Shown here: piece after piece, positions 43,389 to 53,736 of the stretch
Layout: each line of letters begins with the position of its first letter
Numbering within the stretch: the first letter of the stretch is position 1
Assembly: GCF_007679035.1 (NCBI RefSeq)
Contig: NZ_VEFR01000001.1
Location: 1,135,925-1,199,924 of the forward strand
Direction: 5' to 3'
Length of the DNA stretch: 64,000 nt
Source of the DNA: Agrococcus jejuensis
Lineage (GTDB): Bacteria > Actinomycetota > Actinomycetes > Actinomycetales > Microbacteriaceae
Notes under the pieces: model-generated
The model's database searches: none
What the model was told of the DNA's origin: nothing
What the model saw: the letters and a program-made list of their open reading frames with translations, nothing else
Position numbers and translations under genes: made by a program

Positions 43389-44414
43389 TCAGGGGCGCTC
43401 GTGCGACCCCGCATCCACCTCGTCGGCGTGCGGCTGCTCCGGCGTCTCGGGCAGTCGACCCCGCGACGCGATGAGGCTCGCGACCGTCGCGACGAGGATC
43501 GTCGCCCCGATGAACGTCAGCGAGAACCAGATCGGGATCTCGGGCACCCACAGCAGCGGCTCGCCGCCGTTGATGAACGGCAGCTCGTTGACGTGCAGCG
43601 CGTGGAACAGCAGCTTCACGCCGATGAAGGCGAGGATGACGGCCAGGCCCTGCGAGAGGAAGACGAGGCGCTGCAGCAGGCCGCCGATGAGGAAGTACAG
43701 CTGGCGCAGCCCCATGAGCGCGAAGGCGTTGGCGGTGAAGACGATGTACGCCTCCTCGGTGAGCCCGTAGATCGCGGGGATCGAGTCGACGGCGAAGATG
43801 AGGTCGACGACGCCGATCGCGATGATCGTGAGGAACATCGGCGTGACGAAGCGCTTGCCGTCGATCGTCGTGGTGAGGCGGTCGCGGTCGTACTCGTCGG
43901 TCACGGGGAGGATGCGGCGCACGAGCCGCATCGCACGGCTGTCGGCCGGGTTGGAGTCGTGGGAGCCGAACGCCTGCCTCCATGCGAGGAACAGCAGCAG
44001 GGCGCCGAACACGTAGAAGATCCACGACAGGTTCTCGATGAGCGCGGCGCCGATCGCGATGAAGCCGCCGCGGAGGATCAGCGCGATCACGATGCCGATG
44101 AGCAGTACCTTCTGCTGGTACTCGCGCGGCACGGCGAACGCGCTCATGACGAGCAGGAACACGAAGATGTTGTCGACCGACAGCGCCTTCTCGGTGAGGT
44201 AGCCGGCGAAGTACTCGCCGCCGAAGCCCCATCCCGACACCAGGCCGATGCCGACGCCGAACAGCAGGGCGAGGCCGATGTAGAAGGCCGACCAGCGAGC
44301 CGCCTCGCCGATGGACGGCTCGTGGGGCTTGCGCACGTGCGCGAAGAACTCGAACACGAAGAACGCGATCGTCACGGCGATGGTGATGATCCAGACGAGC
44401 GGGCTGATGTCCAA
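43389..44414 (-). CDS. TerC-family integral membrane protein
   Basis: A 341-residue protein with nine or so membrane segments and the TerC/Alx signature: SVDNIFVFLLVMSAF in an early helix and VDLIFAVDSIPAIYG in the second half, where paired aspartates lie in the membrane. Members are linked to tellurite resistance and to manganese or other metal export. I chose the TTG at 44414 because GGAGAGGGAAG lies at proper distance before it and the family starts DISPLVW. The ATG at 44489 has no ribosome site. It is a monocistronic gene, divergent from a MarR regulator. Confidence 0.92.
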   Translation of the reverse strand: MDISPLVWIITIAVTIAFFVFEFFAHVRKPHEPSIGEAARWSAFYIGLALLFGVGIGLVSGWGFGGEYFAGYLTEKALSVDNIFVFLLVMSAFAVPREYQQKVLLIGIVIALILRGGFIAIGAALIENLSWIFYVFGALLLFLAWRQAFGSHDSNPADSRAMRLVRRILPVTDEYDRDRLTTTIDGKRFVTPMFLTIIAIGVVDLIFAVDSIPAIYGLTEEAYIVFTANAFALMGLRQLYFLIGGLLQRLVFLSQGLAVILAFIGVKLLFHALHVNELPFINGGEPLLWVPEIPIWFSLTFIGATILVATVASLIASRGRLPETPEQPHADEVDAGSHERP

Positions 44415-44545
44415 GCGCTTCCCTCTCCACACGGCGGTCGACGATCGCAGGATGCCAGCATCCCGACGACGGCGTGCGTTCAGTGGCAATCCATAGCGAG
44501 CCGTGGCAGCGCAGGCCCCGCGGGTCGAGGTGCGAGACTCGACCC

Positions 44546-45049
44546 ATGCCCACGCCCGACGAGGTCGACGAGATCATCGCGCAATGGGTGCACGTGCGCC
44601 CCGACGCCGACGTCGCCCCGTTCGCGGTGCTGTCGCGGCTCACGCGCCTCGCACGTCGGCTGCAGCGCGTGCGTGCGGCGGCGTTCGCGGATGCGGGCAT
44701 CGAGGCGTGGGAGTGGGACGTGCTCGCGGCCCTGCGTCGTGCCGACGCCGCCCTCACGCCCAAGGAGCTCATCGCCCAGACGATGGTCACGAGCGGCACG
44801 ATGACGAACCGCATCGACAACCTCGTCGCACGCAGCCTCGTCGAGCGCATCGCGCACGACTCCGACCGCCGCTCGACGCGCATCCGCCTCACCGACGACG
44901 GCCTCGACCGCGTCGACTCGGCGCTCGACGCCCTGCTCGACGCCGAGCACCGCGTGCTCGCCGGCATGGGCGACGACGACCGCCGCCGCCTCGCGCGGCT
45001 GCTGCGGGCGGTCGGTGAGGGGCTCGAGCCGGGGCCCGCGCTCCCCTAG
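44546..45049 (+). CDS. MarR-family transcriptional regulator
   Basis: A 167-residue winged-helix regulator. The DNA-binding part has LTPKELIAQTMVTSGTMTNRIDNLVARSLVERI near residues 70-102 (key section: VTSGTMTNRIDNL) and the wing DSDRRSTRIRLTDDG near 108. MarR proteins form dimers and usually control neighbouring genes for drug or stress response. It is divergent from terC with 131 bases between starts, so terC is a plausible target. GAGACT lies six bases before the ATG, in line with leaderless promoters elsewhere. It is convergent with ahcY, ten bases apart. Confidence 0.92.
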   Translation: MPTPDEVDEIIAQWVHVRPDADVAPFAVLSRLTRLARRLQRVRAAAFADAGIEAWEWDVLAALRRADAALTPKELIAQTMVTSGTMTNRIDNLVARSLVERIAHDSDRRSTRIRLTDDGLDRVDSALDALLDAEHRVLAGMGDDDRRRLARLLRAVGEGLEPGPALP

Positions 45050-45059
45050 CCGCGCGGCG

Positions 45060-46505
45060 TCAGTACCGGTAGTGGTCGGGCTTGAACGGGCCCTCGACGG
45101 GCACGCCGATGTAGCGCGCCTGGCGGTCGGTGAGCGTCGTCAGCCGCACGCCGAGCGCGTCGAGGTGCAGGCGAGCGACCTCCTCGTCGAGCACCTTCGG
45201 CAGCACGTGCACGTCGGTCGCGTAGTCGGCGGAGCGCTGCGCGAGCTCGACCTGCGCGAGCACCTGGTTCGAGAACGAGTTCGACATGACGAACGACGGG
45301 TGGCCCGTCGCGTTGCCGAGGTTCATGAGACGCCCCTCCGACAGCACGAGGATCGAGCGGCCCGTCGGCAGACGCCACTCGTGCACCTGCGGCTTGATCT
45401 CGATGCGCTCGGCGCCCGTCGCGGCGAGGCCGGCGATGTCGATCTCGTTGTCGAAGTGGCCGACGTTCGAGACGATCGCGAGGTGCTTCATGCCGAGCAG
45501 GTGGTCGGTCGTCAGCACGTGCTCGTTGCCCGTGGTCGTGACCCAGATGTCGACCTGGTCGAGCACGTCCTCGACGCGCGCGACCTGGTAGCCGTCCATC
45601 GCCGCCTGCAGCGCGCAGATCGGGTCGATCTCCGACACGATCACGCGCGCGCCCTGGCCGCGCAGCGACTCCGCGGCGCCCTTGCCCACGTCGCCGTAGC
45701 CGACGACGAAGGCGACCTTGCCGCCGATGAGCACGTCGGTGGCGCGGTTGAGGCCGTCGGGCAGCGAGTGGCGGATGCCGTAGCGGTTGTCGAACTTCGA
45801 CTTCGTCACGGCGTCGTTGACGTTGATGGCGGGGAACAGCAGCTCCCCCTCCCTCGCGAGCTCGTACAGGCGGTGCACGCCCGTCGTGGTCTCCTCGGTG
45901 ACGCCGAGCAGGCCGTCGGCGATGCGCGACCAGTACCGGTCGTCCGCCGTGATGGATGCGGTGAGCACGGCGTCGACGACGCGCTCCTCCTCGCTCGCGT
46001 CGTCGGCGGTCTCGGGCAGGCGGCCGGCCTGCTCGAGGGCGCGGCCGCGGTGCACGAGCAGCGTGGCGTCGCCGCCGTCGTCGAGGATGAGCGTGGGGCC
46101 GCCGCCGAAGGCGAAGATCTGCTGCGTGCAGGCCCAGTACTCCTCGAGCGTCTCGCCCTTCCAGGCGAACACGGGCACGCCCGCGGGGGCGTCGACGGTG
46201 CCGGTGGGCCCGACGACGACGGCTGCGGCCGCCTCGTCCTGCGTCGAGAAGATGTTGCACGATGCCCAGCGCACGTCGGCGCCGAGCGCGACGAGCGTCT
46301 CGATGAGCACGGCCGTCTGCACGGTCATGTGCAGCGACCCCGCGATGCGCTGGCCGGCGAGCGGCTGCTCGGCGGCGTAGCGCTCGCGCAGCGCCATGAG
46401 GCCGGGCATCTCGTGCTCGGCGAGGCGGATCTGGTGGCGTCCGGCCTCGGCGAGGGCGAGGTCGCGCACCTGGAAGTCGAGTCGGCTGGCTGCATCCACG
46501 GTCAT
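45060..46505 (-). CDS. ahcY: S-adenosylhomocysteine hydrolase
   Basis: AhcY splits S-adenosylhomocysteine into adenosine and homocysteine and so relieves inhibition of methyltransferases. The 481-residue protein has [15 protein letters not shown] near residue 57, the NAD-binding GYGDVGKG at 269-276, and the C-terminal KPDHYRY end that is invariant in the family. The start at 46505 (MTVDAAS) is better than 46514 because GGGAGG lies nine bases before it. The long form with the 40-residue insertion is present, as in other actinobacteria. In mycobacteria the gene lies near manA and manB, as it does here near the phosphomannomutase gene. Confidence 0.97.
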   Translation of the reverse strand: MTVDAASRLDFQVRDLALAEAGRHQIRLAEHEMPGLMALRERYAAEQPLAGQRIAGSLHMTVQTAVLIETLVALGADVRWASCNIFSTQDEAAAAVVVGPTGTVDAPAGVPVFAWKGETLEEYWACTQQIFAFGGGPTLILDDGGDATLLVHRGRALEQAGRLPETADDASEEERVVDAVLTASITADDRYWSRIADGLLGVTEETTTGVHRLYELAREGELLFPAINVNDAVTKSKFDNRYGIRHSLPDGLNRATDVLIGGKVAFVVGYGDVGKGAAESLRGQGARVIVSEIDPICALQAAMDGYQVARVEDVLDQVDIWVTTTGNEHVLTTDHLLGMKHLAIVSNVGHFDNEIDIAGLAATGAERIEIKPQVHEWRLPTGRSILVLSEGRLMNLGNATGHPSFVMSNSFSNQVLAQVELAQRSADYATDVHVLPKVLDEEVARLHLDALGVRLTTLTDRQARYIGVPVEGPFKPDHYRY

Positions 46506-46554
46506 GGCATCCATCCTCCCACCCGGGTCGTGCTCGCGACGACCCTTCAGGATC

Positions 46555-46598
46555 CGCTACGCGCGGATGAGCTCGAGCGCGGCGTCGCGGATGCGCTC
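46555..46598 (-). pseudogene. Duplicated 3' end of the phosphomannomutase gene
   Basis: These 44 bases match the end of the phosphomannomutase gene (46722-46765) at 43 positions, in the same orientation and 167 bases away. On the minus strand both read ERIRDAALELIRA and a TAG stop. The one difference is synonymous (CTC against CTG, leucine). Further upstream the copy stays open for only about ten more codons before a TGA. It is a gene remnant or a scar of rearrangement. Confidence 0.75.
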
Positions 46599-46723
46599 GG
46601 CGGACCGCTGCACGCGCCAGGGGCGTCACGGCACGCAGCGAGCCGGCGGATGCCGCCTCGCACCCGTGCCGTCCAGTCGCGACCGGGACGCCGAGCGCTC
46701 GGACGCGTCGCGCGCATCCATCG

Positions 46724-48124
46724 CTACGCGCGGATGAGCTCCAGCGCGGCGTCGCGGATGCGCTCCATGGTCGAGGCCTCCTCCGCCTCGACGTTGAGCC
46801 GCAGCAGCGGCTCGGTGTTCGACGGCCGCACCGAGATCCACCACGTGCCGTCGTGCGCCGTGATGAAGAGGCCGTCGAGGTCGTCGAGCACGCCGTCGTG
46901 GGCGAACGCGTCGACGACGCGGGCGTAGGCGGCGGGCACGTCGTGCACGGTCGAGTTGATCTCGCCCGACGCCGCGTACGGCGTGAAGCGGCCGCCGAGC
47001 GTCGACATGGGCTCGGTGGACGCGCCGAGCTCGGCGAGCACGTGCATGGCGGCGAGCATGCCGTTGTCGGCGCCGAAGAAGTCGCGGAAGTAGTAGTGGG
47101 CGCTGTGCTCGCCGCCGAAGACGGCGTTCGTGCGCGCCATCTCGGCCTTGATGAGCGAGTGCCCGACCCGCGTGCGCACGGGGGTCGCGCCGGCTGCGAC
47201 GATCGTCTCGGGCACGATGCGCGACGAGATGAGGTTGTGCAGCACGACGACGTCGGTCTCGCCCTCCGCCTGCACGCGGCGCACCTCGCGCAGCGCGACG
47301 ATCGCCGCGATCGCCGACGGCGACACGGCGCTGCCGTGCTCGTCGACGACGAAGCAGCGGTCGGCGTCGCCGTCGAACGCGAGGCCCAGGTCGGCGTCGT
47401 GCTGCACGACGGCGGCCTGCAGGTCGACGAGGTTCTTCGGCTCGAGCGGGTTCGCCTCGTGGTTGGGGAACGTGCCGTCGAGCTCGAAGTACATCGGCAC
47501 GATCTCGATCGGCAGCGCCGCGAGGCCCGCCTCGACGCCGAGCACGGCGGGCACGGTCATGCCGCCCATGCCGTTCGCGGCGTCGACGACGACCTTGAGC
47601 GGGCGGATGCGCGACAGATCGACGAGCGCACGCAGGTGGGCCGCGTAGTCGCCGAGCACGTCGCGCTCGACGAGCGTGCCCGGGGCGTCGACGGTCGGGA
47701 TGCCGGACTCGAGGTAGCCGGCGGCGCGGTCGCGGATGGCGCCGAGGCCCGTGTCGAGGCTCATCGCCTGCGCCCCCGCGCGCGACAGCTTCATGCCGTT
47801 GTACGCGGCGGGGTTGTGGGACGCGGTGAACATGATCGCGGGCGCCGCGAGGCTGCCGGAGGCGAAGTACGACTCGTCGGTGGAGCACAGCCCGATGCGC
47901 ACGACGTCGCCGCCGCGCGCACGGATGCCGTCGGCGGCCGCGTCGGCGAGCTCGGGCGACGAGGGGCGCATGTCGAAGCCGATGACCACGGGAGCATCGG
48001 TGCCGACCTCGTCGGCGAAGGCGGCGCCGAGGGCGCGCACGACCGCGGGCGTGAGCTGGCCGTCGACGAGGCCGCGCACGTCGTAGGCCTTCACGATGGC
48101 GTGGAGGGCGTCGGCGTCGGTCAT
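46724..48124 (-). CDS. manB: Phosphomannomutase/phosphoglucomutase
   Basis: The enzyme interconverts mannose 6-phosphate and mannose 1-phosphate for GDP-mannose, the donor for mannosylation of lipids and polysaccharides. The 466-residue protein has the phosphoserine loop TASHNPAAYNG (Ser102), the metal-binding DGDADRC segment, GGEHSAHYYFRDF in the sugar-binding domain, and the C-terminal SVRPSNTEPLLRLNVE phosphate-binding loop. It follows DUF3499 on the same strand, as in other actinobacteria (Rv3257c-like). Its last codons recur 167 bases downstream as a partial duplicate. Confidence 0.95.
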   Translation of the reverse strand: MTDADALHAIVKAYDVRGLVDGQLTPAVVRALGAAFADEVGTDAPVVIGFDMRPSSPELADAAADGIRARGGDVVRIGLCSTDESYFASGSLAAPAIMFTASHNPAAYNGMKLSRAGAQAMSLDTGLGAIRDRAAGYLESGIPTVDAPGTLVERDVLGDYAAHLRALVDLSRIRPLKVVVDAANGMGGMTVPAVLGVEAGLAALPIEIVPMYFELDGTFPNHEANPLEPKNLVDLQAAVVQHDADLGLAFDGDADRCFVVDEHGSAVSPSAIAAIVALREVRRVQAEGETDVVVLHNLISSRIVPETIVAAGATPVRTRVGHSLIKAEMARTNAVFGGEHSAHYYFRDFFGADNGMLAAMHVLAELGASTEPMSTLGGRFTPYAASGEINSTVHDVPAAYARVVDAFAHDGVLDDLDGLFITAHDGTWWISVRPSNTEPLLRLNVEAEEASTMERIRDAALELIRA

Positions 48125-48153
48125 GGTCGATCCAATCCTTCGTCGGCGGTCGG

Positions 48154-48357
48154 TCACGCCTCGGCGCGGTGCTGCACGATCGTCCACCCTGCGGGCGGCT
48201 GGATGCGAGCGGCATGCACGTCGCACAGGTCGTAGCCGCCCTCCTGCCTCGCGTCGAGCAGGGGTCCGATCGCCATCATCCGGTCGTCGTAGTCGTACGT
48301 GAGGGTGCGGTCGGCGTAGTTGCGGCACGTGGGCCTGGAGCACATCCTGCCGTCCAT
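48154..48357 (-). CDS. DUF3499-type small zinc-ribbon-like protein
   Basis: A 67-residue protein with CSRPTCRN near residue 6 and YDLCDVHA near residue 43. The three cysteines and a histidine could bind zinc. This matches the actinobacterial DUF3499 family, encoded next to phosphomannomutase in mycobacteria (Rv3258c-like). Its function is unknown. ATG 48357 is chosen over 48399 because the conserved part begins there and TAGCCT (48365-48370) lies seven bases upstream, as in leaderless transcripts. It is divergent from the degenerate zincin gene, with only 29 bases between the start codons. Confidence 0.85.
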   Translation of the reverse strand: MDGRMCSRPTCRNYADRTLTYDYDDRMMAIGPLLDARQEGGYDLCDVHAARIQPPAGWTIVQHRAEA

Positions 48358-48386
48358 CCGGCCCAGGCTACTCGTACGATGGAGGC
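48358..48386. promoter_or_regulatory. Back-to-back leaderless promoters
   Basis: The gap between divergent start codons is 29 bases. TAGCCT (48365-48370, minus) is seven bases before the leftward ATG and TACGAT (48375-48380, plus) six bases before the rightward ATG. Each -35 region would lie inside the other gene. The GGAGGC leader of the rightward gene could also serve as a ribosome site. Confidence 0.5.
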
Positions 48387-48803
48387 ATGCCCCGTGCACG
48401 CACCCGTCGACGCCACGATCGCGGCGCGCGGTCGTCGATCGCGGGTCCGGTGCTGCCGCTGCTCGAGTCGCGGCAGACGCGCTTCGAGGACGTGCTGGCC
48501 GACGCGGCCGAGTACCTCATGGGCCAGTGGCCCGACGAGCTCGCCGGCGCGCGGTTCCGCTGGGCCGACATGCCGCCGTCGGAGCTCGCGCCGCTCGCGC
48601 GCGAGGTGCCGCAGTGGTGGGTCGACCACCGCGAGCGCACGATCACGGTGTTCCGGCTGCCGATCCAGCGGCTCGTGCAGCTGCACGTCGACGACGACTG
48701 GCACCGCCGGGTCGCGATCGAGTCGTGCATCTTCCGCGCGGCCGCCGAGCTCATCGGGCGCGAGCCGTGGGAGATCGCTCCCGACCGCTACCGGCACCAC
48801 TGA
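48387..48803 (+). CDS. Degenerate zincin-like (Rv3259-type) protein
   Basis: A 138-residue protein. VFRLPIQRLVQ near residue 89 and the C-terminal AAAELIGREPWEIAPD align with the minimal metallopeptidase-like proteins of actinobacteria that are encoded beside DUF3499 (Rv3259 in M. tuberculosis). True zincins of this fold have HExxH in the helix before that end. Here the position reads IESCIFRAAAE, so the catalytic motif is absent. It is therefore unlikely to be a protease and may be a structural or binding protein. TACGAT six bases before the ATG points to leaderless expression. Confidence 0.8.
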   Translation: MPRARTRRRHDRGARSSIAGPVLPLLESRQTRFEDVLADAAEYLMGQWPDELAGARFRWADMPPSELAPLAREVPQWWVDHRERTITVFRLPIQRLVQLHVDDDWHRRVAIESCIFRAAAELIGREPWEIAPDRYRHH

Positions 48804-48833
48804 CGCGGGCCGACGCGCGGCGGCCGGCTCGCG

Positions 48834-50452
<1,619 letters not shown>

Positions 50453-50456
<4 letters not shown>

Positions 50457-53191
50457 GCCCAGTCCCTCACGATCCTCGAGCGGCGCGATCGCCCGCGCGC
50501 ACCCCGGCCTGCCGATGGCAGCGCGAGCACGATCGCCGCGACGACGGCGAGCAGCTGCGCCGCCAGCAGGCCCCAGGCCCACGTCGTCGTCGCCGGCGCC
50601 GGCGCGACGTCGACGTCGCGCTGCCAGAGCATGCCGAACGCCGTGTCGCCGATCGCCTCGAGCCCGTCGCGCTCGGCGAGGCTCGACTCGGCGACGTCGC
50701 GCAGGGTCGCGTCGCCGTCGGCCAGCAGCACGTAGCGCACCGACCAGGCGTCGAGGTCGCCCTCGACGTCGCCGCCGCCCGCGACGAGGTTGGCCGCCAC
50801 GACGGCGAGCTCCTCGGCGCGAGGCCCGACCTCCGCGGTCGACGCGAGGGTCGAGGCGTCGGTGAGGCCCGACCCGGCGCCGCGCTCGACGCGCGCCGAC
50901 ACCGTGCCGTCGTCGAGCGGCGTGATGACGAGGGTGCCGACGTTGGCGTCGACGTCCGCGACGACGAAGGCGGGCAGGGCGCGCGCCGGGGCCGGCTCGA
51001 GGGCGGGCACGAGCATGCCCAGCACGACGGCCGGTGCCGCGCCGAGCGCCGCAGCGAGCGTCACGGCCGACATCGGCACGCCGCCGCGGGCCTCGAGCAC
51101 GTCGATCGTGCGCGTCGCCGCGGCGAGCAGCCCGAGCAGCAGCAGGCTCACGCCGCTGCCGGCCCACAGCGCCACGACGTCGGTGCCGTCGGCGGAGACC
51201 GACACGTGCGTCTGGCCGATCGCCGTGGCGAGCCCGAGCGCGGCGACGCCGATCGGCAGCAGCGCGCGCACGCGCAGGAAGGGCGCGACGACCGCGAGCA
51301 CCAGCAGCGGCGCCGCGAGCGCGATCGCGATCCAGCGGGCGTCGATCGCCAGGGCGTCGGCGACGACGCCGATGCCGCCGAGATCGCCGACGGGCATGCC
51401 GAGCAGCAGCTGGAGCGGCGTCGCGGGCTCGCTCGCGAGCGGCACGCCGGGGTCGGCGAGCGCCGCGAGCGGCGAGCCCGCGACCCACTGCCAGGCGACG
51501 GTCGGGCCGACGAGCAGCAGCGGGGGCACGAGCGCGAGCAGCACGCGCGGGGCGCGCCAGCGCACGACGGCGATCACGACGACGCCGAGCACGAGCGCGG
51601 GCAGCAGCGACGGCGCACCGGCGGCGACGAGCGCGAGCGCGAGCCCCGCGCCGCCCGTGGCACGCCACGACTGCGATGCGCGCAGCGCGCATGCCGCCGC
51701 GACGGGCAGCAGCACGTGCGCGACGACCGCGCCGATGCGGCCCTCGTGCACCGAGAGCAGGAGCGTCGGCGCGAACGCCCAGACCGCGGCGGCGACCGTC
51801 GGCATCCACCGGCTCGTCGTGAGCGTGCGCACGAACGCCCACCCCGTCACGGCCGAGAGCGGCGCGGCGGCGAGCAGCAGCACGATGATCGCCGTCGACG
51901 GCGCCCAGGGCACGATCGAGCCGACCGCAGCGACGAGCAGCGCGAAGCCGTCCGCGGGCCCGACGACGTCGCCGACGCCGTCGCGGGCGCCCCACGTCGC
52001 ATCCGTCCACAGCCCCGCGACGGAGCCGTCGAGCGGCAGCAGCGCGCCGCCCGTGAGCCCACCCGCGCCGATGAGGGGTGCGAGCACGAGCACGCCGACG
52101 ACGGCCGCGAGCGCCGCGACCCACAGGGCTGCGCCCTCGACGAAGCCCACGCGCTCGTCGACGACGCGCGCGTTGTGGTCGACGTCGTCGCCGACGCGCT
52201 GGCGATGCTCGCGCAGCGCGCGCCAGGACACGCGCAACGGACGCAGATCGCGCCACGGCGCCACACGCGTGCGGCGGATGCGGGTGCGCGCGCGGGCGAC
52301 GCGGCCGAGGCGCACGGCAGCGGTCGCGGCGGCGGCCCACTCGGCCGGCACGCTGCCGGGCCGCTTCGCGAGCACGTGCCCGACCGAGCGGAGCAGGGCG
52401 AGCGGCAGCAGCACGAGCCAGTGCAGCGGCACGAGGAGGGGATGCGCGTAGGCGAGCCTGCGGTGCAGCTGCGCGGAGCGCACGATGCGCGTGCGACGGG
52501 CGTCGGACACGCGACGCAGCCGGAAGTGCTCCGGGCCGCCGGCGCGGCGCACGCGCGCGGCGGGCTGCAGCGCGACGCGGTGCCCTGCGAGGCGGGCACG
52601 GATGCCGAGGTCGAGCCCGGCGTCGACGCTCGGCAGCGCCGCGTCGAACCCGCCGAGCGCCTCGAGCACGTCGCGACGCACGAGCACGCCCGACTCGGCG
52701 ACGCCCAGCGCATCCGAGTCGCCGTCGTGCTGCCCCTGATCGAGCTCGCCGTCGCGCAGGCGCACGCTCCGACCGAGCGGCGTGGTGGTCTGCCCGTACT
52801 CGGCGAACGTGTCGGGCTCGGCGGCGCGCATGACCTTCGGGCCGACGACCGCGACCGACGGGCTCGTCTCGGCCGTGCCGAGCAGCGCCGCGAGCGCGCC
52901 CGGATGCGGCACCGCGTCGTGCGCGAGCAGCCAGAGCCACTCGCCCTCCTGCGCGTCGGGCAGGGCGGCGACACCGACGCGCACCGCGTCGCCGAAGGTC
53001 GCGGTCGCAGGAGCGTCGACGAGGGCGACGTCCGCCGCCTGCAGGAGGCTGCGCGAGGCATCGGTGCTGCGCGCGTCGACGGCGACGACGCGCTCGGGGG
53101 TCACGGTCTGCGCCGCGATGGCCTCGAGCGTCCGTTGCAGGTAGTCGGCTCCGTTTCGCACGGCGAGCACGACGAGGACACGCTGACGCAC
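50453..53191 (-). CDS. Large membrane glycosyltransferase (family 2 domain plus multispan part)
   Basis: A 912-residue protein. The N-terminal family 2 domain (about residues 1-230) has VLVVLAVRNGADYLQ, VVAVDARSTDAS, and LLAHDAVPHPGALA, in which HDAV replaces the usual DDD. From about 245 it has membrane segments, with some 12-14 hydrophobic stretches between 250 and 905 broken by loops. The same order, glycosyltransferase then DUF5719, WhiB2 next door, occurs in other actinobacteria. It probably adds or exports sugars for a surface polymer. TAGCCT (53198-53203) lies six bases before the GTG start, giving a leaderless transcript. Confidence 0.9.
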
Positions 53192-53197
53192 CCGGCA

Positions 53198-53203
53198 AGG
53201 CTA
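53198..53203 (-). promoter_or_regulatory. Leaderless -10 element (TAGCCT)
   Basis: TAGCCT lies exactly six bases before the GTG start of the large glycosyltransferase gene, so transcription should begin at or next to the G of the start codon. No Shine-Dalgarno sequence is present. Confidence 0.5.
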
Positions 53204-53276
53204 GGCATCACGGGGCGCCGCACGCGGCAAGGTCGTCGGTGCGGCGCGAAGTCCGCGAGCCGATCCTCTCGGCGGG

Positions 53277-53609
53277 TCAGGCCGAGCGACGCAGGCGGCG
53301 GCGCTCGCGCTCGGAGAGCCCGCCCCAGATGCCGAAGCGCTCGTCGTTCTGCAGCGCGTAGTCGAGGCACTGCGCGCGCACGTCGCAGCCCTCGCAGATG
53401 CGCTTCGCGTCACGCGTCGAGCCGCCCTTCTCGGGGAAGAACGCCTCGGGGTCCGTCTGTGCGCAGAGTGCGTCGACCTGCCATGCGAGCTGCCCATCCT
53501 CGTCGGACTCGACGGGGGCGGTCCGGCGGAGCGGGGATCCGGGCACACCCAGCTGGATGGGGTCGATGAACCAGTCTTCGGGAACGCTGCGGCGGTTCTC
53601 ATCGCGCAT
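53277..53609 (-). CDS. whiB2: WhiB2-type iron-sulfur regulator
   Basis: A 110-residue WhiB-like protein. The four cysteines Cys49, Cys72, Cys75 and Cys81 (ALCAQTDPEAFF and CEGCDVRAQC) hold a [4Fe-4S] cluster. GIWGG at 93-97 is the beta-turn that contacts the sigma factor, and the RERRRLRR end binds DNA. The position near manA, phosphomannomutase and DUF3499 equals that of whiB2/whmD in mycobacteria and whiB in Streptomyces, which control cell division and septation. A strong promoter with an AT-rich core lies upstream. The start at 53609 gives the usual N-terminal length. Confidence 0.95.
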   Translation of the reverse strand: MRDENRRSVPEDWFIDPIQLGVPGSPLRRTAPVESDEDGQLAWQVDALCAQTDPEAFFPEKGGSTRDAKRICEGCDVRAQCLDYALQNDERFGIWGGLSERERRRLRRSA

Positions 53610-53660
53610 GCGGTGCTCCAATTCCCAGTGACGCCGCTCGGCCTGCGGCGTGATTGGACA

Positions 53661-53690
53661 ATTACACCGTTGTGATTCCCCTCGCGTCAA
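53661..53690 (-). promoter_or_regulatory. Promoter of whiB2 in AT-rich island
   Basis: On the minus strand TTGACG (53685-53690) and TGTAAT (53661-53666) are separated by 18 bases. The start codon is 52 bases after the -10. The core ATCACA-N4-TGTAAT (53661-53676) is nearly an inverted repeat. This patch is much less GC-rich than its surroundings and is the clearest canonical promoter in the window. Confidence 0.65.
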
Positions 53691-53736
53691 GTCGCGAATC
53701 CTACGGCGCGCCGACGACACGGCCGGGAGCCCGTGC

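Noticed and set aside
46506..46723. SAH or SAM riboswitch upstream of ahcY
   Set aside because: I looked for the conserved junction and pseudoknot elements in this gap and saw none. The gap is occupied partly by the duplicated mutase tail.
48804..48833. Terminator between the zincin-like and DUF5719 genes
   Set aside because: The only pairing is a five-base GGCCG/CGGCC stem in a region where such pairing is expected by chance.
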